Shown: positions 1 through 6,688, counted from the first letter of the stretch. The stretch: 21,633 nucleotides of DNA from GW2011-AR1 sp964384965 (GCA_964384965.1 CAYLLR010000008.1:1-21633), one strand, 5' to 3'. Made by a program: numbers and translations. Notes: generated by a model from the letters alone, not told the origin.

Positions 1-60
1 AAAAATGGAGAGGGCGCGTTCCTTCGGAACAGATAGTTCACTTCGCGAAGAATTATTTAT
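1..60. repeat. GC-rich imperfect tandem of two hairpin units at window edge
   Basis: In an otherwise AT-rich gap there are two similar palindromic units of about 19-20 bases. The first is GTTCCTTCGGAAC (18-30), a 5-bp stem around TTC. The second is GTTCACTTCGCGAAG (36-50), which contains the perfect 10-bp palindrome CTTCGCGAAG. GAAC and GTTC also pair across the spacer AGATA. No reading frame of useful length crosses the block. It may be the 3' end of a structured RNA or of a repeat cut by the window edge; I cannot tell which. Confidence 0.45.
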
Positions 61-101
61 TGTACACTTAATTTTAAGAATTAGTTAAATTGAATACTTT
101 T

Positions 102-434
102 CTAAAACTCTTCATTCTCTTTTTCCAAATATCCATTTTTTCTTAACCACGCAATTTGGTTCGGTTTATATTTTAAAAGAATATCCCCTTTTGAATCATC
201 AAGCTCCCAAGGCGCAATAATAATTATATCTCCGGGTCTTAACCAAAGATATCTCTTCAATCTTCCAGGAACCCTCCCTAATCTCTCTTTTCCGTCGAAA
301 CAACTAACCTTCATTTTATTTCCCCCATACCTCTGTTCTATACACCCCATCACTTCTCCTTTTTTTGGAAGGGGGGCCCTCGTAATTTTTGGTTCCTCCA
401 TCCCTTGTTTAAACTTTTTTTTGTAATATGCCAT
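102..434 (-). CDS. aif1A: Translation initiation factor aIF1A
   Basis: This is the archaeal counterpart of eIF1A/IF1, which binds the A site of the small ribosomal subunit and promotes scanning-independent initiation. The 110 residues match the family length. A basic N-terminal tail (KKKFKQ) is followed by an S1-like OB fold at about residues 25-95. The segment RLGRVPGRLKRYLWLRPGD (51-69) is the family signature, and a short acidic C-terminal tail (EKENEEF) is normal. The ATG lies 25 nt downstream of a TATA box (TTATAAA, 456-462), so the mRNA is probably leaderless. The gene appears to be transcribed alone, because 198 bases of AT-rich DNA separate it from the DUF424 gene upstream. The family assignment is secure. 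Confidence 0.97.
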   Translation of the reverse strand: MAYYKKKFKQGMEEPKITRAPLPKKGEVMGCIEQRYGGNKMKVSCFDGKERLGRVPGRLKRYLWLRPGDIIIIAPWELDDSKGDILLKYKPNQIAWLRKNGYLEKENEEF

Positions 435-455
435 ACTTGTTTATTAAAAAAATAG

Positions 456-462
456 TTTATAA
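456..462 (-). promoter_or_regulatory. TATA box of aIF1A
   Basis: TTATAAA on the minus strand is centred 25 nt upstream of the aIF1A ATG, the archaeal TATA-to-start spacing, which implies transcription starting at or next to the start codon. The rest of the gap (435-632) is extremely AT-rich and I see no gene in it. Confidence 0.65.
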
Positions 463-632
463 TGTTTTGGGAAACTAATTTTAAAGTTACAAAATAATTT
501 TTTTAAATTTAAATTGGATAAAATTTCTGATTTAAAATAATTAAAAAAGAGAATATATCTTTTAATAAAATAAATCATAAATTAGAAAAATTAAATAATT
601 TTTTCAAAAAAGACTAATTAAGAATAATTTTT

Positions 633-938
633 TCATAAAAGAACCAAAGAGTAGGGGATTCCATCAATTTTCAGGACCTGATTTTCTGTGATGATTCCCG
701 TCTCAAGTGCACAATTTACAGAATTTTCACCTACAATGTTAAAAGTTGCATCTTCTTCAACCATCTCCAAAATTAGTTTTTTTACTTCTTCCTTGGGAAG
801 AACCTTTCCATTTTCTCCCCTATAAAAAGACTCTTTAACTTCCAATTGTTTATTTTTCTCAAAAAACGTCCTTCCAAGAAGTTCCTCATCTGCAATTGCA
901 ACAATCTCCCTACAAGACTTAATTATATTCACAATCAT
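633..938 (-). CDS. DUF424 family protein
   Basis: This 101-residue protein resembles the archaeal DUF424 family (COG2412), a small conserved family of unknown biochemical function often found near translation genes. Family-like features are the N-terminal MIVNIIKSCREIVAIADEEL, a middle FYRGENGKVLPKEEV segment, and a C-terminal ATFNIVGENSVNCALETG stretch. The gene follows the small zinc-ribbon gene by 50 bases and is probably co-transcribed with it and with aIF2 beta. A purine-rich GAGGGGA (951-957) sits 12 bases upstream of the ATG and could act as a Shine-Dalgarno element, unlike the leaderless first genes. The neighbourhood suggests a translation-related role, which is inference only. Confidence 0.85.
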   Translation of the reverse strand: MIVNIIKSCREIVAIADEELLGRTFFEKNKQLEVKESFYRGENGKVLPKEEVKKLILEMVEEDATFNIVGENSVNCALETGIITENQVLKIDGIPYSLVLL

Positions 939-988
939 TTTTGAAATAACTCCCCTCTAACAAAAAATAAAATAAAAATAAATTTAAT

Positions 989-1201
989 TTAATAACCCTT
1001 TTTAGCTTCTCCACTTGAGATGGCTTTTTCGGCATTATCTTTAGACATTATAGAACACATTTTCGTTCCACAATCTGGACAAGAACCTTTTGCCATGAAA
1101 CCTCCCCGAGCGGTCATACTGATTACCGGGTCTTTCATCGCCTTATTTTTACCTTTTTCCTTATCCTTTTTTCCGCATTTCACACAATAAGCTGTGACCA
1201 T
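989..1201 (-). CDS. Small zinc-ribbon protein, DUF5679-like
   Basis: This 70-residue protein begins MVTAYCVKCGKK, the typical opening of DUF5679-type archaeal zinc ribbons, which also occur as a C-terminal module on some topoisomerases. Two Cys pairs, C6/C9 and C41/C44 (CPDCGTKM), can bind one zinc; C49 is extra. The tail after residue 50 (KDNAEKAISSGEAKKGY) is lysine-rich and looks disordered. A likely ribosome binding site GGAGG (1214-1218) lies 12 bases upstream of the ATG, and a TATA-like CTTTAAAAA (1258-1267) could drive a short-leader transcript. It lies between aIF2 beta and DUF424 in the same direction. Binding to nucleic acid or protein is plausible, but the function is unknown. Confidence 0.85.
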   Translation of the reverse strand: MVTAYCVKCGKKDKEKGKNKAMKDPVISMTARGGFMAKGSCPDCGTKMCSIMSKDNAEKAISSGEAKKGY

Positions 1202-1213
1202 TTTTGTTTTTTT

Positions 1214-1218
1214 CCTCC
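1214..1218 (-). promoter_or_regulatory. Shine-Dalgarno-like GGAGG of the zinc-ribbon gene
   Basis: GGAGG lies 12 bases before the ATG at 1201. The next gene (DUF424) has GAGGGGA at the same 12-base distance. These are the clearest Shine-Dalgarno-like elements in the window, and both precede downstream genes of the aIF2 beta operon rather than first genes. Confidence 0.45.
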
Positions 1219-1277
1219 TTTTCCTTTTATTTTCTTATTCCTTGAGTAAGGAATCTCTTTTTTTAAAGGTTCTCCCT

Positions 1278-1688
1278 TTAGATTTTTGACCTTATTGGAT
1301 GCTTTGCCCCACATGCCAAACAATGCAAAGAGGTGAACCTTCCTTCTTTTTTCAATTCTGTGTCCGGTTTTTTACATTCTTTACACAAAACAAACTCTTC
1401 CACATATTGCTCAATTTTTGGATTTATTTTTTTGCTTGATACTTTGATATTTAAAATTACTCTCTCCCCCATGATTATTGATTTAGCAGCCAATTCTCTC
1501 GTCAAAAATTTTAAAAAATGCTCGGGACTTCTTCTTAGACGAGAAGCAATCTGAAAAAAATTTGTGAGAATCGTTTTTCTCCCTTCGAACCTTCCTTCAA
1601 TTTTGGGAACTTCAAATCTCTCCCCTTTTTCCTCAATTACTTTTACTTTTTTATATGCTTCCTCAAGTAATTTTTCATAAGATTCCAT
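1278..1688 (-). CDS. aif2b: Translation initiation factor aIF2, beta subunit
   Basis: This is the beta subunit of heterotrimeric aIF2, which delivers Met-tRNAi to the small ribosomal subunit. Counting from the upstream ATG (1691), a helical N-terminus that contacts the gamma subunit (about 1-25) precedes the core eIF2B/IF5 domain (about 30-100, with TILTNF, RSPEHFLKFL and ELAAKS). A C-terminal zinc ribbon uses C103, C106, C124 and C127. At about 136 residues it has the usual archaeal length. Two ATG codons are adjacent (1691 and 1688). I prefer 1688 because it lies 25.5 nt from the TATA centre, the spacing seen for the other leaderless genes here. The gene heads the operon with the zinc-ribbon and DUF424 genes and diverges from a membrane-protein gene. 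Confidence 0.96.
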   Translation of the reverse strand: MESYEKLLEEAYKKVKVIEEKGERFEVPKIEGRFEGRKTILTNFFQIASRLRRSPEHFLKFLTRELAAKSIIMGERVILNIKVSSKKINPKIEQYVEEFVLCKECKKPDTELKKEGRFTSLHCLACGAKHPIRSKI

Positions 1689-1708
1689 CATTTTTCCTAT
1701 TGAGTCAA

Positions 1709-1718
1709 GTTTATAAAA
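1709..1718. promoter_or_regulatory. Shared bidirectional TATA box, aIF2 beta / membrane protein
   Basis: GTTTATAAAA contains the perfect palindrome TTTATAAA (1710-1717). Its centre (1713.5) is 25.5 nt from the plus-strand ATG at 1739 and 25.5 nt from the minus-strand ATG at 1688. No second TATA-like element is visible in the short gap, so one box probably serves both leaderless transcripts. Confidence 0.65.
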
Positions 1719-1738
1719 TCTTTTATCTACCTATCTCA

Positions 1739-2302
1739 ATGAATTTAAGAGAAATTGCTTTAGGAATTTCCATATTTGTGCTAACTTTATTTGCTACAAT
1801 TTATGGAGTAAATATGATTTATTCAGAACCCCAATATGAAAACTATTGTAATGCATCACTTTGGAAAGTTCCAATAACAAATGAAAGTATTTGCTCTGAA
1901 TTCGGAGGAAGGTGGAACCCCACAAACATCCCAAGAGAAAAGATAAATGGATATTGTGAAAAAGATTTCAGCTGTCGCCAAACCTATAAATTGGATAAAG
2001 AAGAGTATTCCATGAACATTTTTTTAATTTCCATTCCATTAGGAATTCTGTTAATTTTGTTCGGAGCATACTTTTTTAGCTTAAATGCCGTCGGAGTTGG
2101 GATAATGATTGGAGGAGTTGGAGCAATTCTTAGAGGAGTTTCAAACTATTGGAGATATTCTGAAGATTGGATAAGATTTTTAATTTCTTTAGCAGGTCTC
2201 GTAATTGTAATTTATTTTAGTTATAAATTTAGTGAAAGATTGGGGTTTGATAAAAATGAATTTATTAAGAAAAAAAAGAAAACTAAAAAAAGAAAGAAAT
2301 AA
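1739..2302 (+). CDS. Polytopic membrane protein with a four-Cys outer loop, unknown function
   Basis: I do not recognise this family. The 187 residues give a first transmembrane helix at about 6-27. A polar loop (28-92) follows, with four cysteines (C37, C52, C73, C79) that could form two disulfides outside the cell. Further helices lie at about 93-114, 116-133 (Gly-rich) and 144-162, and the tail is very lysine-rich (KKKKKTKKRKK), fitting a cytoplasmic C-terminus. I reject an in-frame upstream start at 1655, which lies inside the divergent aIF2 beta gene; the ATG at 1739 lies 25.5 nt from a TATA box. The gene converges with the RPA-like gene downstream. Confidence 0.75.
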   Translation: MNLREIALGISIFVLTLFATIYGVNMIYSEPQYENYCNASLWKVPITNESICSEFGGRWNPTNIPREKINGYCEKDFSCRQTYKLDKEEYSMNIFLISIPLGILLILFGAYFFSLNAVGVGIMIGGVGAILRGVSNYWRYSEDWIRFLISLAGLVIVIYFSYKFSERLGFDKNEFIKKKKKTKKRKK

Positions 2303-2393
2303 TGCCCTTTACTTTTTGAAAACAAATTTTAACCTCCCCTAAAAATTTTCCGAATTAAGTCCCCTATGAAAAGAATTGTTCAAACTTTTTATA

Positions 2394-3020
2394 TTAACCC
2401 AAATATCTTAATCTTCCAGGTCTTGGCTCAAAAATTATCCCTTCTTCTAATAATTTTTTAATTTCCTCATTAATTGTATCTGGTGAAACTTCCTTAAAAT
2501 CAATAATTATCTTTTCAGAATCAATTCCCCCCTCTGATTCTGAATCTTTTATCTTTTCCAAAAGTTTATCCTTTATGGCAATTATTTCCTTTTTATTTTT
2601 TATTACTTTGGAATTCTCATTTTTTAATTTTTCCAACTCAAGCTTTCTAACTAAAAGATATTTTGGGTCTTTTTCAGAAATTATCTCTGGTTGAATATAG
2701 GTTTCATTGTTCCAATTTCTCACAACCCCAATTATTACAACCGTTTCACCAAGAACAACTCCCTTAAATTTCTCGCTATCCTCTCCAAAAATTTTCAATT
2801 TTATCTGCCCAGATCCATCATCCAAAGTGAAAAATAAATATTTTTTATCTCCTTCACTTTCATACTTATCGATTATATTTCCAACGACATTAACCCGTGA
2901 AATTCTTTTAACCCCTAATTCAAGATAAAGAAACTTCTCATTATCAAAAATTGGTTTTCCAAGAAGAATATCCCCTATTCTTAACTTATATGCAATATTT
3001 CTTTTGTATTGGTCAGTCAT
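2394..3020 (-). CDS. RPA-like single-stranded DNA-binding protein: OB fold plus winged helix
   Basis: The 208-residue protein has an OB fold of the RPA type at about 38-118 (SRVNVVGNIIDKYE, then FFTLDDGSGQIKLKIFGE, then YIQPEI). A charged linker precedes a C-terminal winged helix at about 145-208. This is the layout of RPA32-like subunits, which coat single-stranded DNA in replication and repair. The last 60 residues also look like the C-terminal winged helix of the MCM encoded nearby. A TTG start at 3035 would add five residues, but the ATG at 3020 lies 26 nt from a TATA box (CTTTAAAAAG, 3041-3050), so I use 3020. The family is well supported; the exact orthology to RPA32 is inferred. Confidence 0.87.
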   Translation of the reverse strand: MTDQYKRNIAYKLRIGDILLGKPIFDNEKFLYLELGVKRISRVNVVGNIIDKYESEGDKKYLFFTLDDGSGQIKLKIFGEDSEKFKGVVLGETVVIIGVVRNWNNETYIQPEIISEKDPKYLLVRKLELEKLKNENSKVIKNKKEIIAIKDKLLEKIKDSESEGGIDSEKIIIDFKEVSPDTINEEIKKLLEEGIIFEPRPGRLRYLG

Positions 3021-3040
3021 AGATGTCAAAACCAAAAATG

Positions 3041-3050
3041 CTTTTTAAAG
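3041..3050 (-). promoter_or_regulatory. TATA box of the RPA-like gene
   Basis: CTTTAAAAAG on the minus strand is centred about 26 nt upstream of the ATG at 3020. It supports a separate leaderless transcript for the RPA-like gene, distinct from the MCM operon, and the choice of ATG over the upstream TTG. Confidence 0.6.
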
Positions 3051-3166
3051 ATTTATGTATGCTTACAAATGAATCTTCATTTTTTCATATAAATTAAATT
3101 TCGTTTTTATTTTAGGAATGGTGAGGCATATCTTCCTTTTATTAACAATTTGGAAATTTCCTTTCC

Positions 3167-3188
3167 TTCTTGTTTGTTCCCACAAGAA
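3167..3188. repeat. Inverted repeat between the MCM operon and the RPA-like gene
   Basis: TTCTTGT (3167-3173) and ACAAGAA (3182-3188) form a 7-bp stem with an 8-base loop. It lies downstream of the 152-residue gene and upstream of the RPA promoter, so it may mark a transcript end. No T-run follows immediately on the minus strand. Confidence 0.3.
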
Positions 3189-3259
3189 AAATCCCCTTCT
3201 TTTCTCCCCTTTTATTGAAAAATTCTCACACATTTTCATAGAAAAAAATTCTAATTTTT

Positions 3260-3718
3260 TCAAATTTCATTTTTAGATCTTTTCTCTGGAAAAAGTTTTT
3301 CTTCAATAGATAAAAAAAGTTTAAGAATTTTTCTTTTTGGTTTTATTATTATTTCTCCCTTGATAAAAGTAGCACATGTTTTATTCATTTCACCCTCTGA
3401 AAGAAAATTTATTCTTATTGGTTGGAAGATATCATAATCTTTCCTTAGAAATTTCTTGGAAATTAGATATTTTCCTAAATCTTTTTCTAAGATAGAATAA
3501 GCAAGAAACCCCTTCCCAATTTCATTTTCTAATTTCCTATTTTCTAAAATTCTTTTCTTTGAAAAAACATTCTCCCCCATCAACCCAAAATACATAGATT
3601 GTGCAAAATTTAATAAATATCTTTTTCCAAGAATTTCAAAATTATTCTGAAGAATTTCTAAGACCTCCTTCTTTCCCAAATTTTCTGAAAAACTATAAAA
3701 AGATACTTCATCAATCAT
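3260..3718 (-). CDS. MCM-linked protein of unknown function
   Basis: I do not recognise this 152-residue protein. It is basic and predicted mostly helical in its first half (KKEVLEILQNNFEILGKRYL, then NFAQSMYFGLMG), with an apparent strand-rich patch near 105-135 (PIRINFLSEGEMNK, then ATFIKGEIIIKPK) and a basic C-terminus. It starts one base after the MCM stop in a TAAAATG junction, so translation is probably coupled to MCM. An in-frame ATG at 3736 would overlap MCM by 17 bases; I prefer 3718 because the same TAAAATG junction recurs at two other gene pairs here. Coupling to MCM suggests a replication role. A divergent GINS-like subunit is one possibility, but I see no GINS signature. Confidence 0.75.
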   Translation of the reverse strand: MIDEVSFYSFSENLGKKEVLEILQNNFEILGKRYLLNFAQSMYFGLMGENVFSKKRILENRKLENEIGKGFLAYSILEKDLGKYLISKKFLRKDYDIFQPIRINFLSEGEMNKTCATFIKGEIIIKPKRKILKLFLSIEEKLFPEKRSKNEI

Positions 3719-3719
3719 T

Positions 3720-5792
3720 TTAAACTTTTTGAACATATCCTCTTCGTGGTTTAAAGATTGTTCCCTCTCTTGCTAATTTTTCTATGGCCTCTTCGATTTC
3801 TTCAACACTCAATTTTTTTTCTAATTTTTTTTCTATTTCTTCTATTGGGACAAGTTCACCAATTTCTTTCGCTAAGGCATAAATAGTATCTCTTACCATA
3901 AAAATTTTATTTCTCTGACTGGACATCATCTTTCCAGAAATTTTATCCATGTCTATCTCTCCTGTTTCAGGGTCCATACCAACTTGTTCAAGATAATACT
4001 TTAGGAGGTTTATTGCAACTTTCGCATCTTGTGCCTCAACATTCTCCGACATCCTAAGTCTTGCAACCGCTTCAGCCATTCTTATTAAAGAATTCAACTG
4101 CCTTGCAGAAATTGGGATTGTCCTCATTTCCTGCCCTTCAATCATCGGTCGATTTCTAAGCCCAACATAAAACTCCTTCATTTTAGTTACTGCCTCATTC
4201 GTCAATTTGGGTCTTACTCTTTGTCTTGCGTAAGCAATATACTTTCTAAATAAGTCCTTGTCTATTAACATTTCCTTCGCATCTCTTTGATGTTCCTCCA
4301 AAATATGGTCTGCAACTTTTGTATCGTTGCTTAAGTTGGGAATATCCCTCATTGTGAAAATTATATCAAATCGGTTAATTAATGCAGGAGGAAGATTTAT
4401 TTGTTGGGGAATTCCTTGGGAAGGGTCAAATCTTCCGAATTTAGGGTTTGCTGCTGCAAGAACAGAGGTTTGAGCTCTCAATGTAGCTTGAACATTTGCT
4501 TTGGAAATTGTTACAGTTTGCTGTTCCATGGCTTCGTGCATTGCAGATTGGTCTGTCGGATCCATTTTTTCCAATTCGTCAATACAAACCAACCCTTTAT
4601 TTGCGAGAACCATTGCCCCTGCTTCAAGAGACCACCCCTTCAGATATTCATCTCTTACAACACTTGCAGTAAGACCTGCACCCGAAGTAGATTTCCCAAC
4701 GACATACCTTCCCTTTGGAGAAATATTTGCCATAAAATTTAGAATAACTGATTTAGCAACTCCTGGGTCCCCTATCATCATAATATGAATATCCCCCCTC
4801 GTTTTTTGTCCGTCGGTTTTTTGCTTTTGGACTCCTCCAAAAAGTTGAAGCAAAAGGGATTCCTTTATCTCTTTATACCCCCAAACACTTGGAGCTATAC
4901 TATCCCTTAATTTTTCCAAAACTTTTGGGTCCGCAGCTAACTCTTGAATCTGTTGTTCATCTTCTTCAGAGATATCCAACTCTTCAAAAGTTTCTTCTAA
5001 AGGGATTATATTGTTTCCTTCAATAGCCAACTCAAACCTTGTAGACATTCCCCCCGTAGAAAGTGGAACTGGAACCTCTTTTAAAATTCCAATCACCCTT
5101 ACCCTTGAGCCGGGAGTTGTCCTCTCCTCCATTTTTGGATCAACGAGGTCTTCTTTAACAAAAACATTAATCCTCTTCGGCTGCTCTCCTCCCTGTAACA
5201 TATCCGGAGCTTCTTCAATAATTAATCTTTGTGTATCTACCATTTCCTTTGAAAGTAATTTAAAGCCCCCTCTTCTTCCACACGAACATCTACTCGGCTC
5301 CCGAAATTTTTTTTCCATTTGTAAAACAGAAATCATAGTCCCACAACTTGGACATTCAAATTTAGCATTAACAACTTGAGGACGAACATCGGAAGATTGC
5401 CTGATTATTCCCTCAATTACAATTAACTCATTCAAATGTCTGGAACGAATATTTCTTACCAAAATTTCATCTGATTTCTGAAGGTCAAAAAGCCTCACCC
5501 GAACATTCTCTATAAGGCCCATTTCTTCTATAGCTATTTCAAGAATTCTTAAAGCCTCTTCAGGATTTTTTACAATTTCCTCCGCAAGAATTGGGGATTC
5601 TTCGGCAATTTTCATAAAATCAATATAAACAACATTATTTTCCTCTCTAAGAGAAGACTTTAATTCTTTTTTATAGGAATCTATAAATCTCTTTGATTCG
5701 AGAATTAAATCTTCTTGTTTTGAACTTTGATTTAGTTCCTGAGAATCAAGATTGTTTTCCTCTGGCTCTTTAGTAAAATCTACTTCTTTCAT
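3720..5792 (-). CDS. mcm: Replicative DNA helicase MCM
   Basis: This is the 690-residue minichromosome maintenance helicase, a hexameric 3'-5' ATPase that unwinds DNA at replication forks. An N-terminal helical and OB region (about 35-270) carries a zinc site at C147, C150, C169 and C171. The AAA+ core has Walker A GDPGVAKS (341-348), Walker B VCIDEL (402-407), sensor 1 at N449 in LAAANP, and the arginine finger in NRFD (R474). A C-terminal winged helix spans about 625-690. All catalytic residues I looked for are present and the length is normal. A TATA box (TTTTATAAAC, 5813-5822) is 25 nt upstream of the ATG. The downstream unknown gene is joined by a one-base gap. No intein or insertion is seen. 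Confidence 0.98.
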   Translation of the reverse strand: MKEVDFTKEPEENNLDSQELNQSSKQEDLILESKRFIDSYKKELKSSLREENNVVYIDFMKIAEESPILAEEIVKNPEEALRILEIAIEEMGLIENVRVRLFDLQKSDEILVRNIRSRHLNELIVIEGIIRQSSDVRPQVVNAKFECPSCGTMISVLQMEKKFREPSRCSCGRRGGFKLLSKEMVDTQRLIIEEAPDMLQGGEQPKRINVFVKEDLVDPKMEERTTPGSRVRVIGILKEVPVPLSTGGMSTRFELAIEGNNIIPLEETFEELDISEEDEQQIQELAADPKVLEKLRDSIAPSVWGYKEIKESLLLQLFGGVQKQKTDGQKTRGDIHIMMIGDPGVAKSVILNFMANISPKGRYVVGKSTSGAGLTASVVRDEYLKGWSLEAGAMVLANKGLVCIDELEKMDPTDQSAMHEAMEQQTVTISKANVQATLRAQTSVLAAANPKFGRFDPSQGIPQQINLPPALINRFDIIFTMRDIPNLSNDTKVADHILEEHQRDAKEMLIDKDLFRKYIAYARQRVRPKLTNEAVTKMKEFYVGLRNRPMIEGQEMRTIPISARQLNSLIRMAEAVARLRMSENVEAQDAKVAINLLKYYLEQVGMDPETGEIDMDKISGKMMSSQRNKIFMVRDTIYALAKEIGELVPIEEIEKKLEKKLSVEEIEEAIEKLAREGTIFKPRRGYVQKV

Positions 5793-5812
5793 ACAAAATT
5801 AATGAGAATCCT

Positions 5813-5822
5813 GTTTATAAAA
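5813..5822 (-). promoter_or_regulatory. TATA box of mcm
   Basis: TTTTATAAAC on the minus strand is centred about 25 nt upstream of the mcm ATG, which fits a leaderless transcript covering mcm and the coupled unknown gene. Confidence 0.65.
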
Positions 5823-5902
5823 ATAATTATGAACTAATCAGTAGTTTTGAAATTCAAAGGTTTTTAATGCAGTGATAAAATATGGAGATTTATTTGACTA
5901 AT

Positions 5903-5982
5903 AAAAACAGATCCTCATTACGACATATACCATTCAGTTAAGCTGTACGCCCTATCCAAAACAACAATTATCCAATTTCCTC
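5903..5982 (-). ncRNA. Possible small RNA in the mcm-tbp gap
   Basis: The gap 5823-6082 contains no convincing reading frame. On the minus strand a good TATA-like TTTATAAG (6003-6010) points to a start near 5982. The following ~80 bases include a block richer in G and C than the surroundings (about 5908-5957), with the short inverted repeat CAGTTAAGCTG, and end in a T5 run (5903-5907). I cannot fold it as tRNA, and C/D boxes are at best degenerate. This is a weak candidate based on promoter, composition and T-run only. Confidence 0.25.
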
Positions 5983-6040
5983 TAAAATTCTCTCGCTAAA
6001 TTCTTATAAACCCTATATTAAACTCAAACCTAAAATAAAC

Positions 6041-6062
6041 AAAAAACTGAAATCCTAAAAAA
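6041..6062 (-). terminator. Probable T-tract terminator of tbp
   Basis: On the minus strand two T6 runs (GTTTTTTAGG and CAGTTTTTTG) follow the tbp stop codon within about 45 bases. Archaeal RNA polymerase commonly terminates at such U-runs without a hairpin. Assignment is by position and composition only. Confidence 0.35.
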
Positions 6063-6082
6063 CATTAATTCCGGGAATAAAA

Positions 6083-6688
6083 TTACCTTTTTTTATAATC
6101 TTTTAAAATTCTTTTAATATTTTTAAGTAATTGGACCATTGAATTTTCTAATTGTTGTTTATTTTTCGTTCCAGTACAAACGAGCTTCCCGTTTGAAAAT
6201 AAAAGAAAAGTAGCATTCGAATCCTCTAGTTTATATACCAATCCAGGAAATTGTTCAGGTTCATATTCCGTATTTTCCATTTCAAGTGCAAGATAATTAA
6301 GATTAAGCTGTAAATTAATGGTTCCGGAAGCGACAATGTTCTGAACAGTTATTTTCGGTTTTATCGTAATTTTTACATTCACTTTTTTTAGTTGTTTTAT
6401 AACTTCATCTATAACCTTTCTTACTTGTGAAAGAGATTTTGTTCCAGTACAAACCAAATTTCCTGAAGAAAAAACCAAAACTGCAGACTTAGGTTCTTTT
6501 ATTCTCAAAACTAATCCCGGGAAAGTTTCAGGATTATATTCGGTATTCGGCTGTGTCCTTGCGAGTTTCGTCAAAGGAACTGGCTTTTCAAGAGAAGTCG
6601 TTGCAACAATATTTTGAATTTTATATTCGGAATCCTTCTTAGATTTAAATTTCTTTTCCACACTCTTTTGGATTTTCTTTGCTACCAT
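6083..6688 (-). CDS. tbp: TATA-box-binding protein TBP
   Basis: This general transcription factor recognises the TATA box and recruits TFB and RNA polymerase. The 201 residues contain the two pseudo-symmetric TBP repeats at about 24-105 and 113-195. Each has the FPGLV element and the FSSGNLVCTGTK or FSNGKLVCTGTK element, and the DNA-intercalating phenylalanines are visible (F56, F73, F147, F164). A basic 20-residue extension (KKIQKSVEKKFKSKKDSEYK) precedes the first repeat and is longer than in many archaea. The ATG is 25.5 nt from the palindromic TATA box CTTTATAAAG (6709-6718). It diverges from the CNNM-like gene, with a 143-base gap holding separate promoters. Confidence 0.97.
   Translation of the reverse strand: MVAKKIQKSVEKKFKSKKDSEYKIQNIVATTSLEKPVPLTKLARTQPNTEYNPETFPGLVLRIKEPKSAVLVFSSGNLVCTGTKSLSQVRKVIDEVIKQLKKVNVKITIKPKITVQNIVASGTINLQLNLNYLALEMENTEYEPEQFPGLVYKLEDSNATFLLFSNGKLVCTGTKNKQQLENSMVQLLKNIKRILKDYKKR

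Noticed and set aside
3063..3263. 66-residue minus-strand frame downstream of the unknown mcm-linked gene.
   Set aside because: It starts with TTG, has no TATA or Shine-Dalgarno support, resembles no family, and its composition (K, F, I rich) is what random AT-rich DNA gives. The TTGA overlap with the upstream stop keeps it just possible.
3719..3736. Alternative ATG at 3736 for the mcm-linked gene, overlapping the end of mcm.
   Set aside because: The ATG at 3718 gives the TAAAATG junction seen at two other pairs; the upstream option remains possible but less consistent.
4401..5379. Several plus-strand open frames of 95-122 codons inside mcm.
   Set aside because: They lie fully antisense to a strongly conserved MCM coding sequence and show no protein-like pattern; they are by-products of its codon use.
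5882..5941. 19-codon plus-strand frame MEIYLTNKNRSSLRHIPFS in the mcm-tbp gap.
   Set aside because: Too short, no promoter at the usual spacing and no similarity to known small proteins.
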